DNA of 7,865 bases from an uncultured Eubacteriales bacterium (GCA_900549005.1 URMT01000076.1:1-7865); one strand, 5' to 3'. Numbered from the stretch's first letter, positions 1-6,766 are shown. The notes: generated by a model not told the origin, from the sequence alone. Numbers and translations: made by a program.

Positions 1-35
1 CCTGCGCCGATTTCGGCGCAGGGCTGGCTTTTTAC
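1..35 (+). terminator. GC-rich hairpin plus T run at the left edge, probable terminator of a convergent gene outside the window
   Basis: Positions 1-10 and 13-22 are perfectly complementary (CCTGCGCCGA with TCGGCGCAGG). They are followed by GCTGGC and a TTTTT run at 29-33. Because the T run lies seven bases past the visible stem, the stem may really include the GCTGGC at 23-28 and pair with bases to the left of the window edge. The orientation suits a plus-strand gene ending just outside the window and converging on rnfB. It could equally be bidirectional or a second terminator for the rnf operon; the truncated edge prevents a decision. Confidence 0.5.
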
Positions 36-80
36 AATAAAATAATTGCGGCAGACACAATTTTGTGTCTGCCGCAATTT
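31..80 (-). terminator. Intrinsic terminator of the rnf operon
   Basis: A 17-bp perfect inverted repeat (44-60 with 63-79, two-base centre) begins 17 nt past the rnfB stop codon. On the minus strand it is followed by a T-rich tail (TTATTTTATTGT, 32-43). A long GC-containing stem with a T-rich tail right after the last rnf gene is what a rho-independent terminator looks like. The tail is broken by A residues, so efficiency may be incomplete, and the hairpin at 1-22 could act as a backup. Confidence 0.85.
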
Positions 81-96
81 CAGTTTCAAATTTGCG

Positions 97-927
97 TTAC
101 CTTGCAAAAATTATTTTGCGGGGGCACTTTTCAACGCACGTCATACAGCCCGTGCACTTGGTGTAATCGATTACGGGCAGATTGTCTACCATCGTAATCG
201 CGCCGTGAGGGCAGTTCTTTGCGCAGATTCCGCAACCTATGCAGCCGACTTTGCACTGTGCGCGCACTTCTTTGCCGGGGCAGTGCGAAGAGCAGGCAAC
301 GTATACTTTCGCCTTTACGGGTATGCGCTCTATTATGTGTTTGGGGCAGGCAACTATGCACGCCCCGCACGAGGTACACCTTTCGGGTATCACTTCTGCC
401 AGCCCGCCCTGCACCTTGATTGCGTGTTCGGGGCAGGCGGCGGCGCAGTCGCCGCAGCCGAGGCAGGCGGTTTTGCACATCTTGTTGCCGCCCAAAAGCG
501 TGTTGCACGCCGCGCAGGTGGGGTTGCCGGCATACTCGAACGCGTCGTGCGCGTTTTCGTTGCCGCCGTGGCACTTTACAATCGCCACGGAAGGTTCTTC
601 CTCCGCAACGGTTATGCCCAAAAGTTCGGCAATTTCCGCCTTCTTTTCGGGCGAGGTCACGTGGCAGGCAGAAAGGTCTGCCTTGCCGCACGCAAGCTGC
701 TGGGCAAATCCGCTGCAACCCGAACAGCCGCAGCCGCCGCAGTTTGCTCCCGCCAGATTTTCAAGTATTTTTGTAACTTTTTCGTCTACGTCAACTTTGA
801 ATACCTTGCCGATTACAAGTATTGCGATTACTAAAACCAGGGCAATTCCCGCAAGTATGCCCGCCACAATGCCAACCGTCTTCCAGGTTTCGGCGTCTAC
901 GGTACCTAATGTAACAAGTAAATTCAT
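97..927 (-). CDS. rnfB: Rnf complex subunit RnfB, polyferredoxin subunit
   Basis: RnfB is the iron-sulfur subunit that takes electrons from reduced ferredoxin on the cytoplasmic side. The protein has 276 residues. One N-terminal membrane helix (about 18-41) is followed by the RnfB Fe-S domain with C63-x2-C66-x4-C71 and C88 as likely ligands of a 4Fe-4S cluster. Four ferredoxin-type CxxCxxCxxxCP motifs then start at C155, C184, C229 and C258, giving five predicted clusters. Further cysteines at 138, 141 and 151 precede the first ferredoxin motif in the CxxC...GGNKxC block usual in this branch. Proteobacterial RnfB has fewer clusters; this longer type is typical of clostridial Rnf. The ATG at 925-927 has an excellent Shine-Dalgarno (GAGGAGGG) that includes the rnfA stop codon, so the two genes are probably coupled in translation. 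It is the last gene before the terminator and appears intact. Confidence 0.97.
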   Translation of the reverse strand: MNLLVTLGTVDAETWKTVGIVAGILAGIALVLVIAILVIGKVFKVDVDEKVTKILENLAGANCGGCGCSGCSGFAQQLACGKADLSACHVTSPEKKAEIAELLGITVAEEEPSVAIVKCHGGNENAHDAFEYAGNPTCAACNTLLGGNKMCKTACLGCGDCAAACPEHAIKVQGGLAEVIPERCTSCGACIVACPKHIIERIPVKAKVYVACSSHCPGKEVRAQCKVGCIGCGICAKNCPHGAITMVDNLPVIDYTKCTGCMTCVEKCPRKIIFAR

Positions 928-937
928 AGCGCCCTCC

Positions 938-1546
938 TCAAATGGTAATGTAGCTGAACACGGTGAACGCCATACAGATTATGCTCGCCGTAATCATTGC
1001 AATGGGGAAGCCTTTGAGCGCCTTGGGCATATTGCCGTAGCAGTCAATCTTTTCGCGCAGTCCGCTCATTATAATCATTACAAGCGTAAAGCCAAGTCCC
1101 GCAAACACGGCGTAAAGTATTGCCCAGCCTGTGTTCATAGTAACGCCCGCGCCAAGGATGCTGCTCATATCGCCGATAACCATTTCGCACACGCCAAGCA
1201 CGGCGCAGTTGGTGGTGATAAGGGGCAGGTATATGCCCATCGCCTTGTAAAGAGGGGGCGAAACCTTTTTTATAACCTGTTCAATCATCTGCACTAATGC
1301 TGCAATGATGAATATGAAGAAGATTATTTCCAAAAAGTCAATGCCCAGCGGCACCATTACATACTCGTAGAGGGGGTAGGTTACCGCGGTTGCAATCGCC
1401 ATAACAAGCGTAACCGCAACGCCCATTCCTACCGCCGACGAAGTCTTTTTAGAAACGCCCAAAAAGGGGCATATGCCGTACGTTCTTACCGTAATAAAGT
1501 TTTCGGTAAGCACCGCCGCAAGTACTATCGCAATAAAAGTACCCAT
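938..1546 (-). CDS. rnfA: Rnf complex membrane subunit RnfA
   Basis: RnfA is an integral membrane subunit that, with RnfE, forms the core carrying electrons across the membrane and taking part in ion pumping. The 202-residue protein has the usual family length and about six hydrophobic segments. The signature GICPFLGVSKK (24-34) contains C26, and TTNCAVLG contains C114. In Rnf and Na+-NQR structures the equivalent cysteines of RnfA and RnfE together bind a 2Fe-2S cluster in the membrane. The ATG (1544-1546) follows the TAA stop of rnfE with no gap, and its AGGAGGT ribosome binding site lies inside the end of rnfE, implying coupled translation. The TGA stop overlaps the rnfB ribosome binding site. 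Assignment to RnfA rather than the paralogous RnfE rests on the ICPFLGVSKK motif. Confidence 0.96.
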   Translation of the reverse strand: MGTFIAIVLAAVLTENFITVRTYGICPFLGVSKKTSSAVGMGVAVTLVMAIATAVTYPLYEYVMVPLGIDFLEIIFFIFIIAALVQMIEQVIKKVSPPLYKAMGIYLPLITTNCAVLGVCEMVIGDMSSILGAGVTMNTGWAILYAVFAGLGFTLVMIIMSGLREKIDCYGNMPKALKGFPIAMITASIICMAFTVFSYITI

Positions 1547-2197
1547 TTATGCCACCTCCTGTACAAGAGATTCGTGGGTGAGGGGCCTGTTTTTCCTCTC
1601 CCTGCGGAAGCGCTCTACGCTGTCCATAATGTATACGAATACCGCAATGCAGATGCCGTATATAAGGAACTTGCCTGCCGACTGCGAGAACGCGCCGATG
1701 GTGAAGTCCATAATCTTGGCGCCGAATATCGAGCCCGAGCCGAGGAATTCGCATATAATGCCCATTATTGTGAGCGCCGCCGTGAAGCCGAGGCCTGTTG
1801 CAACGCCGTCGAGAGCCGATTCAACCACGGTGTGCTTGTTGGCGAATGCCTCTGCCCTGCCGAGTATTATGCAGTTTACGACTATGAGTGCAAGGAAGCC
1901 GCCCAGGCTGTCGTAAAGGTCGGGTATAAATTTTTCAAGCACCATACGTGCGAGCGTAACCAGCGTGGCTATAATAACTATATACGCGGGTATGCGCACT
2001 TCATTGGGAATAACCTTGCGCAGAGCCGAGATGAGCATATTGCTCAGCGTAAGGATAACAACAACGGTGAGCCCCATTCCCGCCGCACTCGAAGCGGACG
2101 AAATCAGTCCGAGAGTGGGGCAGGTGCCCAGAACGAGCATAAAGGTGGGGTTCTGGAAAATAAGCCCGTCAAGGGTTATCTTTGCATACTTATTCAT
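1547..2197 (-). CDS. rnfE: Rnf complex membrane subunit RnfE
   Basis: RnfE is the membrane paralogue and partner of RnfA. The 216-residue protein shows the diagnostic FQNPTFMLVLGTCPTLG segment (14-30) with C26, and LIVVNCIILGRAEAFA with C109, the two cysteines expected to help hold the intramembrane 2Fe-2S cluster. About six membrane helices are visible. A charged C-terminal tail (about 195-216) is likely cytoplasmic. The ATG overlaps the rnfG stop codon in an ATGA arrangement, with GGAGGTG about eight bases upstream, so rnfE is probably translated by ribosomes finishing rnfG. The stop abuts the rnfA start. No truncation or missing key residue was seen. Confidence 0.96.
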   Translation of the reverse strand: MNKYAKITLDGLIFQNPTFMLVLGTCPTLGLISSASSAAGMGLTVVVILTLSNMLISALRKVIPNEVRIPAYIVIIATLVTLARMVLEKFIPDLYDSLGGFLALIVVNCIILGRAEAFANKHTVVESALDGVATGLGFTAALTIMGIICEFLGSGSIFGAKIMDFTIGAFSQSAGKFLIYGICIAVFVYIMDSVERFRRERKNRPLTHESLVQEVA

Positions 2198-4122
2198 ACC
2201 TCAGCACCTCCGGCGGTAATAAGCAAATCATAGTTTTCTGCGGCAAATACAGCGGCATACACATAGTAGAAGTTGGTGTATGTTGCACCTGTGTGCAGCG
2301 AACTGTCCGAAGTTTCGGGGGTAAAGCTGCCTTCCTCGTCGGCGGTGCCGAGCAGACTGATAAGGTCGGAGGCCTTTTTGTTGAGGAATCTTTCGCCGTT
2401 TAAAATGTCGGGAAGGGTGTCCTCTTTCCAGCTGCCGTCGGTTGTACCGTCAGAAGTTACTGTGTAAGCAGTAATAACGCCCTCGCTGTTGACCGTGATA
2501 TCGATTGTTGAAGGGTGCGTTACAATGTTCGTTGTAGTTACGTGGAAAGTAACGCTTGCGCCGTCATCTGCTACCGTCCAGGTGGTATTTTCTACATCGA
2601 TGTATTCGGTGTAGTCAAATACAGGGGGAAGCACTTCGATAAGTTTCGCATATGTCTGATAGTTGCTTGCGGCAAATACAGCGGCATACACATAGTAGAA
2701 GTTGGTGTATGTTGCACCGGTATGCAGCGTTTCGTCCGAAGTTTCGGGGGTAAAGCCGCCATCTTCGTCAGCGGAGCCAAGCAGACTGATAAGGTCGGAG
2801 GCCTTTTTGTTGAGGAATCTTTCGCCGTTTAAAATGTCGGGAAGGGTGTCCTCTTTCCAACTGCCGTCGGTAGTGCCGTCAGAAGTTACGGTGTATGCAG
2901 TAATAACGCCCTCACTGTTAACCGTGATATCGATGGTCGAGGCGTGTGTTACAATGTTCGTTGTAGTTACGTGATATACAACGTCTGTACCGCTCATTTC
3001 AACCGTAGTGTTATCCATGTCGATATACTGCGTGTATTGCAGCGAGCTTTCAAGTGCGGCAATATATGCATTTTCGTAGTTGCTTGCGGCGAAAACAGCG
3101 GCATACACATAGTAGAAGTTGGTGTACGTTGCACCAGTATGCAGTGTATCGTCCGAAGTTTCGGGGGCAAAGCCGCCATCCTCGTCGGCGGTGCCGAGCA
3201 GACTGATAAGGTCGGAGGCCTTTTTGTTGAGGAATCTTTCGCCGCTTAAAATGTCGGGAATGGTGTCCTCTTTCCAGCTACCGTCTGTCGTGCCGTCAGA
3301 AGTTACGGTGTATGCAGTAATAACGTCCTCGCTGTTGACTGTGATATCGATTGTGGAGGCGTGCGTTACAATGTTCGTTGTAGTTACGTGGAATATAACG
3401 CTGGTGCCATCCTCGGCAAGTTCAAATGTGGTAGCCTCGCCATTGATATATTCGGTGTAGCTGAATCCTTCGAGAGGGCTGGGTTCAATAACTTCGCCGG
3501 CAATCTGCGACCTTGCAAACAGAAGCGCAGCGTTTACCGCATTTACGATGGCGGTGGTAGAACCCGTCGCGCCGCCCGTAAGGCCGTTGTCTTGCCAGTC
3601 GCTCACGTCAAACGTTTCGCCGTCGGTGTAGCTGTCGCCGAAATGCTCGAAAGCGGAATCGGGTACGTTAGCTATCCACGACTGGTTTGTATTTTCAGAA
3701 ACAACTACATTGCCTATGCCGCTAACTGAGCCGTCGGTCATCTCGATAACTACCCAGCAGGTTACCGTGCCGCCCGAAAAGCCGCCCGTGCCCGTCGCGT
3801 TTATAAGGTAGTTACTAATGTGGTCGTCGTCGGAAACAACTTCATAAACATTGTTAATGCTGCCGCTTCCTTCGAATTCCGTAGTTTCGTATTCGGTAAG
3901 TGCGTGCTCCTTCGTCTCAACGCTCTCGCCGTAAATCTGGCTCAGAACGCGGTCGAGGCGTTCCTGGTCGGTAACTTCGAACAAGCTGTTGCAGATTGTT
4001 AAAAGTATGCCGCACACAAGCACTATCGCAAGCAGCACCGCAATGCACTTGAACGAAGTGCTCTTAAAAAATTCCTTTATCTTGAAGGGCTTCTTTTCTT
4101 TCTGTCCGTTTTCAGCACTCAT
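2194..4122 (-). CDS. rnfG: RnfG with three extra C-terminal FMN-binding modules (four-flavin RnfG)
   Basis: RnfG is the flavoprotein of the Rnf complex that sits outside the cytoplasmic membrane and carries FMN on a threonine, attached by ApbE. This protein has 642 residues; the family usually has about 200. A basic cytoplasmic start (1-23) and one membrane helix (about 25-47) lead into a normal FMN-binding domain (about 50-205), ending in LTGGATGSTTAIVNAV, where T186 is the likely attachment residue. Three further modules follow, with cores at 245-349, 384-488 and 527-631. Each has a strand-rich half, a GSWKED.PDIL segment recalling QSWIANVPD of the first domain, and a TGATYT motif (T332, T471, T614) that fits the flavinylation consensus. 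I infer four covalent FMNs; only the family role is established. The ATG overlaps the rnfD stop (ATGA) behind an AAGGAGGG site. No ApbE gene lies in the window. Confidence 0.93.
   Translation of the reverse strand: MSAENGQKEKKPFKIKEFFKSTSFKCIAVLLAIVLVCGILLTICNSLFEVTDQERLDRVLSQIYGESVETKEHALTEYETTEFEGSGSINNVYEVVSDDDHISNYLINATGTGGFSGGTVTCWVVIEMTDGSVSGIGNVVVSENTNQSWIANVPDSAFEHFGDSYTDGETFDVSDWQDNGLTGGATGSTTAIVNAVNAALLFARSQIAGEVIEPSPLEGFSYTEYINGEATTFELAEDGTSVIFHVTTTNIVTHASTIDITVNSEDVITAYTVTSDGTTDGSWKEDTIPDILSGERFLNKKASDLISLLGTADEDGGFAPETSDDTLHTGATYTNFYYVYAAVFAASNYENAYIAALESSLQYTQYIDMDNTTVEMSGTDVVYHVTTTNIVTHASTIDITVNSEGVITAYTVTSDGTTDGSWKEDTLPDILNGERFLNKKASDLISLLGSADEDGGFTPETSDETLHTGATYTNFYYVYAAVFAASNYQTYAKLIEVLPPVFDYTEYIDVENTTWTVADDGASVTFHVTTTNIVTHPSTIDITVNSEGVITAYTVTSDGTTDGSWKEDTLPDILNGERFLNKKASDLISLLGTADEEGSFTPETSDSSLHTGATYTNFYYVYAAVFAAENYDLLITAGGAEV
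2230..2544 (-). repeat. Third FMN-module repeat core in rnfG
   Basis: This encodes RnfG residues 527-631. By hand alignment it matches the second copy at 98 of 105 residues, the first copy at 95 of 105, and the second copy at about 288 of 315 bases. Its TGATYT motif puts the candidate FMN threonine (T614) at 2281-2283. Only about 11 residues follow the core before the stop, so the protein ends with this module. The preceding linker (about 489-526) contains the YTEYI block that starts each unit but is otherwise diverged. Confidence 0.9.
2659..2973 (-). repeat. Second FMN-module repeat core in rnfG
   Basis: This encodes RnfG residues 384-488 and differs from the first core at 6 residues and from the third at 7. 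The candidate FMN threonine is T471 (2710-2712). The period to the third copy is 429 bp and to the first 417 bp, both multiples of three, so the reading frame is kept. The linker before the core is shorter than that before copy three. Confidence 0.9.
3076..3390 (-). repeat. First FMN-module repeat core in rnfG
   Basis: This encodes RnfG residues 245-349, directly after the ancestral FMN-binding domain and a short linker that includes YTEYI (222-226). The candidate FMN threonine is T332 (3127-3129). Compared with the other copies it carries a few private residues, for example D266 where the other two have Gly. Confidence 0.9.
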
Positions 4123-5270
4123 TTTGCCTCGCCCTCCTTATTTTTCTTTTCTTTCCTGTAACCAAAGGGTCTGCGCCTGATATACCTGTCGATGAGGGGT
4201 ACAATCAGGTTCATAAGTATAATCACGAACGAGCATACTTCCAGCCCCGTCAGATGGCGGAGCGCCGCCGTAAGGAAGCCGCCCACCGCGTAATAGACAA
4301 TCTGTCCGTATACGCCCTTGGGGCTGGTAACGTAGTCGGTCATCATAAATATGCCGCCGAACATTATGCCGCCCGAAAGGATAGAGGGAAGGAAGAACGC
4401 AAAGTCGAATCCGTTGAAAATTACGGTAAACAGTCCTGCAACCGCTAAGTATAAAACGGGCTGCCACCACTTTATAACGCGCCTTACTACAAGGTAAACG
4501 TAACCTACTATAAGCGCAAGTTTGCACGTCTCGCCTATGCAGCCTGCAAGTCCCGTTCCAAGGAAGAGGTCTACAAGCGACATTGCTCCGACGTCGGGTT
4601 TGTCTGCAAGCAGATAGCCCGAAAGATAGGTTGCGCCCGTCGAAAGCGTGTCGCCGTCAATCGCCGCAAAGTGCGCGGCGGTGTAGGTGGTGAGCGCAAA
4701 GGATATGAACATAAATACTCTGCCCACGGCCGCGGGGTTGGCAATGTTCCTGCCCGTGCCGCCGAATACCATCTTTACTATGATTATGGCAAACGCCGCG
4801 CCTATCGCCGCTTCGTACCAGTTGGCGGTGGGGGGGAGTATGAGCGCGAGTATAAGGCCCGTCACTACCGAGGTGAAATCAAACTGCTTTACCCAGCTTA
4901 TGCACACCCCGCGCGACTTTGCAAACGCCTTTGCCCTGAGCTCTGCATACTTTTCTTTGCGTGCCGCTGCAAGTTCTTCAACGGGCTGACCCGCCTTTTT
5001 AAGCTCTTTAATCTTTTTCGAAAGTTCCTTAGTCTCCGCGTCGGCAAACCTTACGTTGAAGCCGCCCTTTGCGATGAAGTAATAAACGAACTCCGCAATC
5101 ACGGCAAACGCCACGCAGGTAATTTCAAGTATGAACGCGTCCAAAAGGAAGTAAACTATTCCGCATATTGCCGCAGGCGCCAGCGCAATCAGCACGTCGA
5201 GCATTATCCTGCGCGTCGTGCGCGAAGATTTGACGTGGGGAGGGGTGGAAATTACTATGCTGTTATCCAT
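4119..5270 (-). CDS. rnfD: Rnf complex membrane flavoprotein subunit RnfD
   Basis: RnfD is the integral membrane subunit carrying a covalently bound FMN near the outer face, a relay between the membrane core and RnfG. The 383-residue protein is strongly hydrophobic with about nine or ten membrane helices. Family signatures visible are VTGLILALILPP (136-147), FGGTGRNIANPAAVGR (169-184), STGATYLSG (210-218) with T214 as the FMN-bearing threonine, and TDYVTSPKG (311-319). A highly charged stretch at about 72-122, rich in Lys and Glu and probably cytoplasmic and helical, is longer than the loop I expect here. The ATG directly follows the TAA of rnfC, with AAAGGAGG inside the end of rnfC. The TGA stop overlaps the rnfG start. 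The basic C-terminus (361-383) is probably cytoplasmic. Confidence 0.96.
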   Translation of the reverse strand: MDNSIVISTPPHVKSSRTTRRIMLDVLIALAPAAICGIVYFLLDAFILEITCVAFAVIAEFVYYFIAKGGFNVRFADAETKELSKKIKELKKAGQPVEELAAARKEKYAELRAKAFAKSRGVCISWVKQFDFTSVVTGLILALILPPTANWYEAAIGAAFAIIIVKMVFGGTGRNIANPAAVGRVFMFISFALTTYTAAHFAAIDGDTLSTGATYLSGYLLADKPDVGAMSLVDLFLGTGLAGCIGETCKLALIVGYVYLVVRRVIKWWQPVLYLAVAGLFTVIFNGFDFAFFLPSILSGGIMFGGIFMMTDYVTSPKGVYGQIVYYAVGGFLTAALRHLTGLEVCSFVIILMNLIVPLIDRYIRRRPFGYRKEKKNKEGEAK

Positions 5271-6581
5271 TTATTTGCCTCCTTTATTCTGCTGCGCGCG
5301 CACGGCAGCTTTGGTCTTTCTTATCGCCTGAATAAGCGGGCGCTTTGCGGGGCATACGTATTCGCATACGCCGCATTCTATGCAATACATAGTGCCGCCC
5401 AGCTTCACCGCGCTGTCGATGTCGCCCGCGCTCGAATAGAACGCCGTATTCATCGGCATCAGGTGCATAGGGCAGTGGTCTGCGCACAGGCCGCAGTTCA
5501 GGCAGGGGGTAGGTTCCTCCGCCGCAGCCTCTTTTTCAGATAACAGAAGTATGCCCGAGGTCGTCTTTTTTACGAACAGGTCATAACTCTTTATGGCAAC
5601 GCCCGTCATCGGCCCGCCGAGCACGACTTTTTTGGGCGCGCTCTTTTCGCCGCCGCACTGTTCAACGATATACGCTATGGAAGTGCCTACGGGCACCTTT
5701 ACGTTTGCGGGGCGGGTTATCGACTCGCCCGAAACGGTGAGTATAGAGTCAACGTCGGGCTTGCCCTGTTCGATTGCTTCGCATACCGAAAGGCAGGTGG
5801 CAACGTTGTTCACAACCACGCCCACGTCGGCGGGGAGCTGTCCGTAGCCCACTTTTCTGCCCGTTGCGCTGTAAATCAGCTGTTTTTCGCCGCCCATCGG
5901 GTAAATCTTTCTGAGGGCGACTACCTGAATGTCGTCGAACTTTTCAAACGCCGCTATGCAGTCGGGCTTGTTCTTTTCGATGCCTATCATAATCTTGCTC
6001 ACGCCCAGCGCCTTGGCAATATACCTCGCGCCGCGCGCAACTTCTTCGGTGAACTCTATCATCACCCTGTGGTCGCAGGTGAGGTAGGGCTCGCATTCCG
6101 AACCGTTGATTATGAACGTATCCACGGGCGTGCGGGGTTTCAGCTTGACCGCAGTGGGGAAGCCCGCGCCTCCCAGACCCACTATGCCCGCTTCTCTGAC
6201 TCTCTCTACAATTTGTTCGGGAGAGGGGTCGGAAAGAGGGGGCAGGTACTGTGTCTTTCCCGAACCGTCGCCTTTGATGACGATAAACGTATCCTGCCTG
6301 CCGCATTCGTTGTCGAGCGCTTTTATCTCGGTTATGGTGCCGCTGATGCTTGCGAACACGTCAGAAGATATCGCGCCGTCCGCTTTTGCTATAAGCTGGC
6401 CCTTTGCAACCGTGTCGCCTACGCTCACGCAAGCTATCGCGGGCTTGCCCAGCGACTGCAAAAGCGCAATCGTCACTTCCTGCGGTTCGGGTAGCTCTTC
6501 AATCGGTGCGTCTTTTGCAAGCGACTTTCTGTCGGGCACGTGGGCGCCGCCGAAAAAGAATCTGCCTTTTACAGCTTTCAA
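5271..6581 (-). CDS. rnfC: Rnf complex subunit RnfC, NADH/FMN and 4Fe-4S subunit
   Basis: RnfC is the peripheral cytoplasmic subunit where NAD+ is reduced in the ferredoxin-oxidising direction; it resembles the Nqo1/NuoF subunit of complex I. The 436-residue protein shows the N-terminal RnfC domain with a biotinyl-like fold (about 35-100), the nucleotide/FMN region GLGGAGFPT (135-143), NGSECEPYLTCDHR (159-172), YPMGGEKQLI (227-236), an SLBB-like segment (about 275-330), and two 4Fe-4S sites: C360/C363/C366/C370 and C400/C403/C406/C410. The start is a TTG at 6579-6581, five bases after AGGAGGT; it gives the usual N-terminus (KGRFFFGGAHVPDRK), and I see no ATG that would fit better. It is the first gene of the tight rnf unit and overlaps nothing upstream. 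Confidence 0.96.
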   Translation of the reverse strand: MKAVKGRFFFGGAHVPDRKSLAKDAPIEELPEPQEVTIALLQSLGKPAIACVSVGDTVAKGQLIAKADGAISSDVFASISGTITEIKALDNECGRQDTFIVIKGDGSGKTQYLPPLSDPSPEQIVERVREAGIVGLGGAGFPTAVKLKPRTPVDTFIINGSECEPYLTCDHRVMIEFTEEVARGARYIAKALGVSKIMIGIEKNKPDCIAAFEKFDDIQVVALRKIYPMGGEKQLIYSATGRKVGYGQLPADVGVVVNNVATCLSVCEAIEQGKPDVDSILTVSGESITRPANVKVPVGTSIAYIVEQCGGEKSAPKKVVLGGPMTGVAIKSYDLFVKKTTSGILLLSEKEAAAEEPTPCLNCGLCADHCPMHLMPMNTAFYSSAGDIDSAVKLGGTMYCIECGVCEYVCPAKRPLIQAIRKTKAAVRAQQNKGGK

Positions 6582-6625
6582 AATTGACCTCCTGTTTGAC
6601 TTAACGGAATTTGTTTCCCGTCAAA
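6579..6625 (-). promoter_or_regulatory. rnfC translation start region: strong SD, TTG start and an upstream hairpin
   Basis: An AGGAGGT (6587-6593) sits five bases before the TTG start codon and decides the start. Just upstream lies an imperfect inverted repeat: TTTGAC on the minus strand (6620-6625) pairs with GTCAAA (6595-6600), and inner segments around 6614-6620 and 6604-6609 can also pair (ACGGAA with TTCCGT, one bulged G). A weak start codon beside a folding leader could set or control expression of the whole operon. The hairpin's function is inferred. Confidence 0.5.
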
Positions 6626-6670
6626 AATTTTTAACTTACGTTTAGTGTCCCTTCGGCAAATGCCGCAGGG

Positions 6671-6692
6671 TATATAATAATTTGCCGCAAAA
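6671..6692 (-). promoter_or_regulatory. Possible weak promoter or operator upstream of rnfC
   Basis: On the minus strand a TATTAT (6674-6679, five of six bases of the -10 consensus) lies about 90 bp upstream of rnfC. I found no convincing -35 at 16-18 bp. It is flanked by two TGCGGCA boxes, one within TTTGCGGCAAA (6681-6691) and one at 6661-6667, an arrangement that could be an operator. rnfC could instead be transcribed from the Gx promoter through the gap. Confidence 0.25.
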
Positions 6693-6766
6693 GGGCATAG
6701 CGCCCTCACGCGATAAATTTATTATCTGTAACAGAAATCGCCGCCATTCCGCCGCGCTTTTCTGCG

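Noticed and set aside
46..834. A 262-codon plus-strand open frame
   Set aside because: Its start overlaps the rnf terminator hairpin, and the rest is antisense to rnfB.
239..1297. A 352-codon plus-strand open frame
   Set aside because: It lies antisense across rnfB and rnfA, both clear homologues with correct start sites. The translation is low-complexity with no recognisable domain, and the frame is a by-product of codon use on the other strand.
2230..3390. Three direct repeats considered as a CRISPR or non-coding repeat array
   Set aside because: The units are about 315 bp, in frame, with gaps that code for protein linkers. They are protein modules of RnfG, not a CRISPR array.
2273..3460. 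Repeated plus-strand open frames starting MVYVAPVCS
   Set aside because: They recur only because the RnfG repeats recur; each is antisense to a repeat core and lacks a ribosome binding site pattern of its own.
2194..4122. rnfG extension as an assembly error or a fusion with a surface adhesin
   Set aside because: The frame is open throughout, the repeats differ by real substitutions, and the modules share motifs with the first FMN-binding domain, so flavin modules are the better reading. An assembly check is still proposed under findings.
4671..5543. A 290-codon plus-strand open frame opposite rnfD and rnfC
   Set aside because: Its composition is rich in Arg, Tyr and His with no domain, and it covers well-supported membrane and Fe-S coding sequence on the minus strand. 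It is an antisense shadow.
6681..6691. A Rex redox-repressor operator at TTTGCGGCAAA
   Set aside because: The site is palindromic but does not fit the longer Rex consensus (TTGTGAAATATTTCACAA-like), so naming a regulator would be unsupported.
6687..6709. A terminator separating the Gx gene from rnfC
   Set aside because: The stem (AGGGC with GCCCT) is only five pairs and the tail is four T residues, too weak to list as a terminator. It is mentioned as part of the leader finding.
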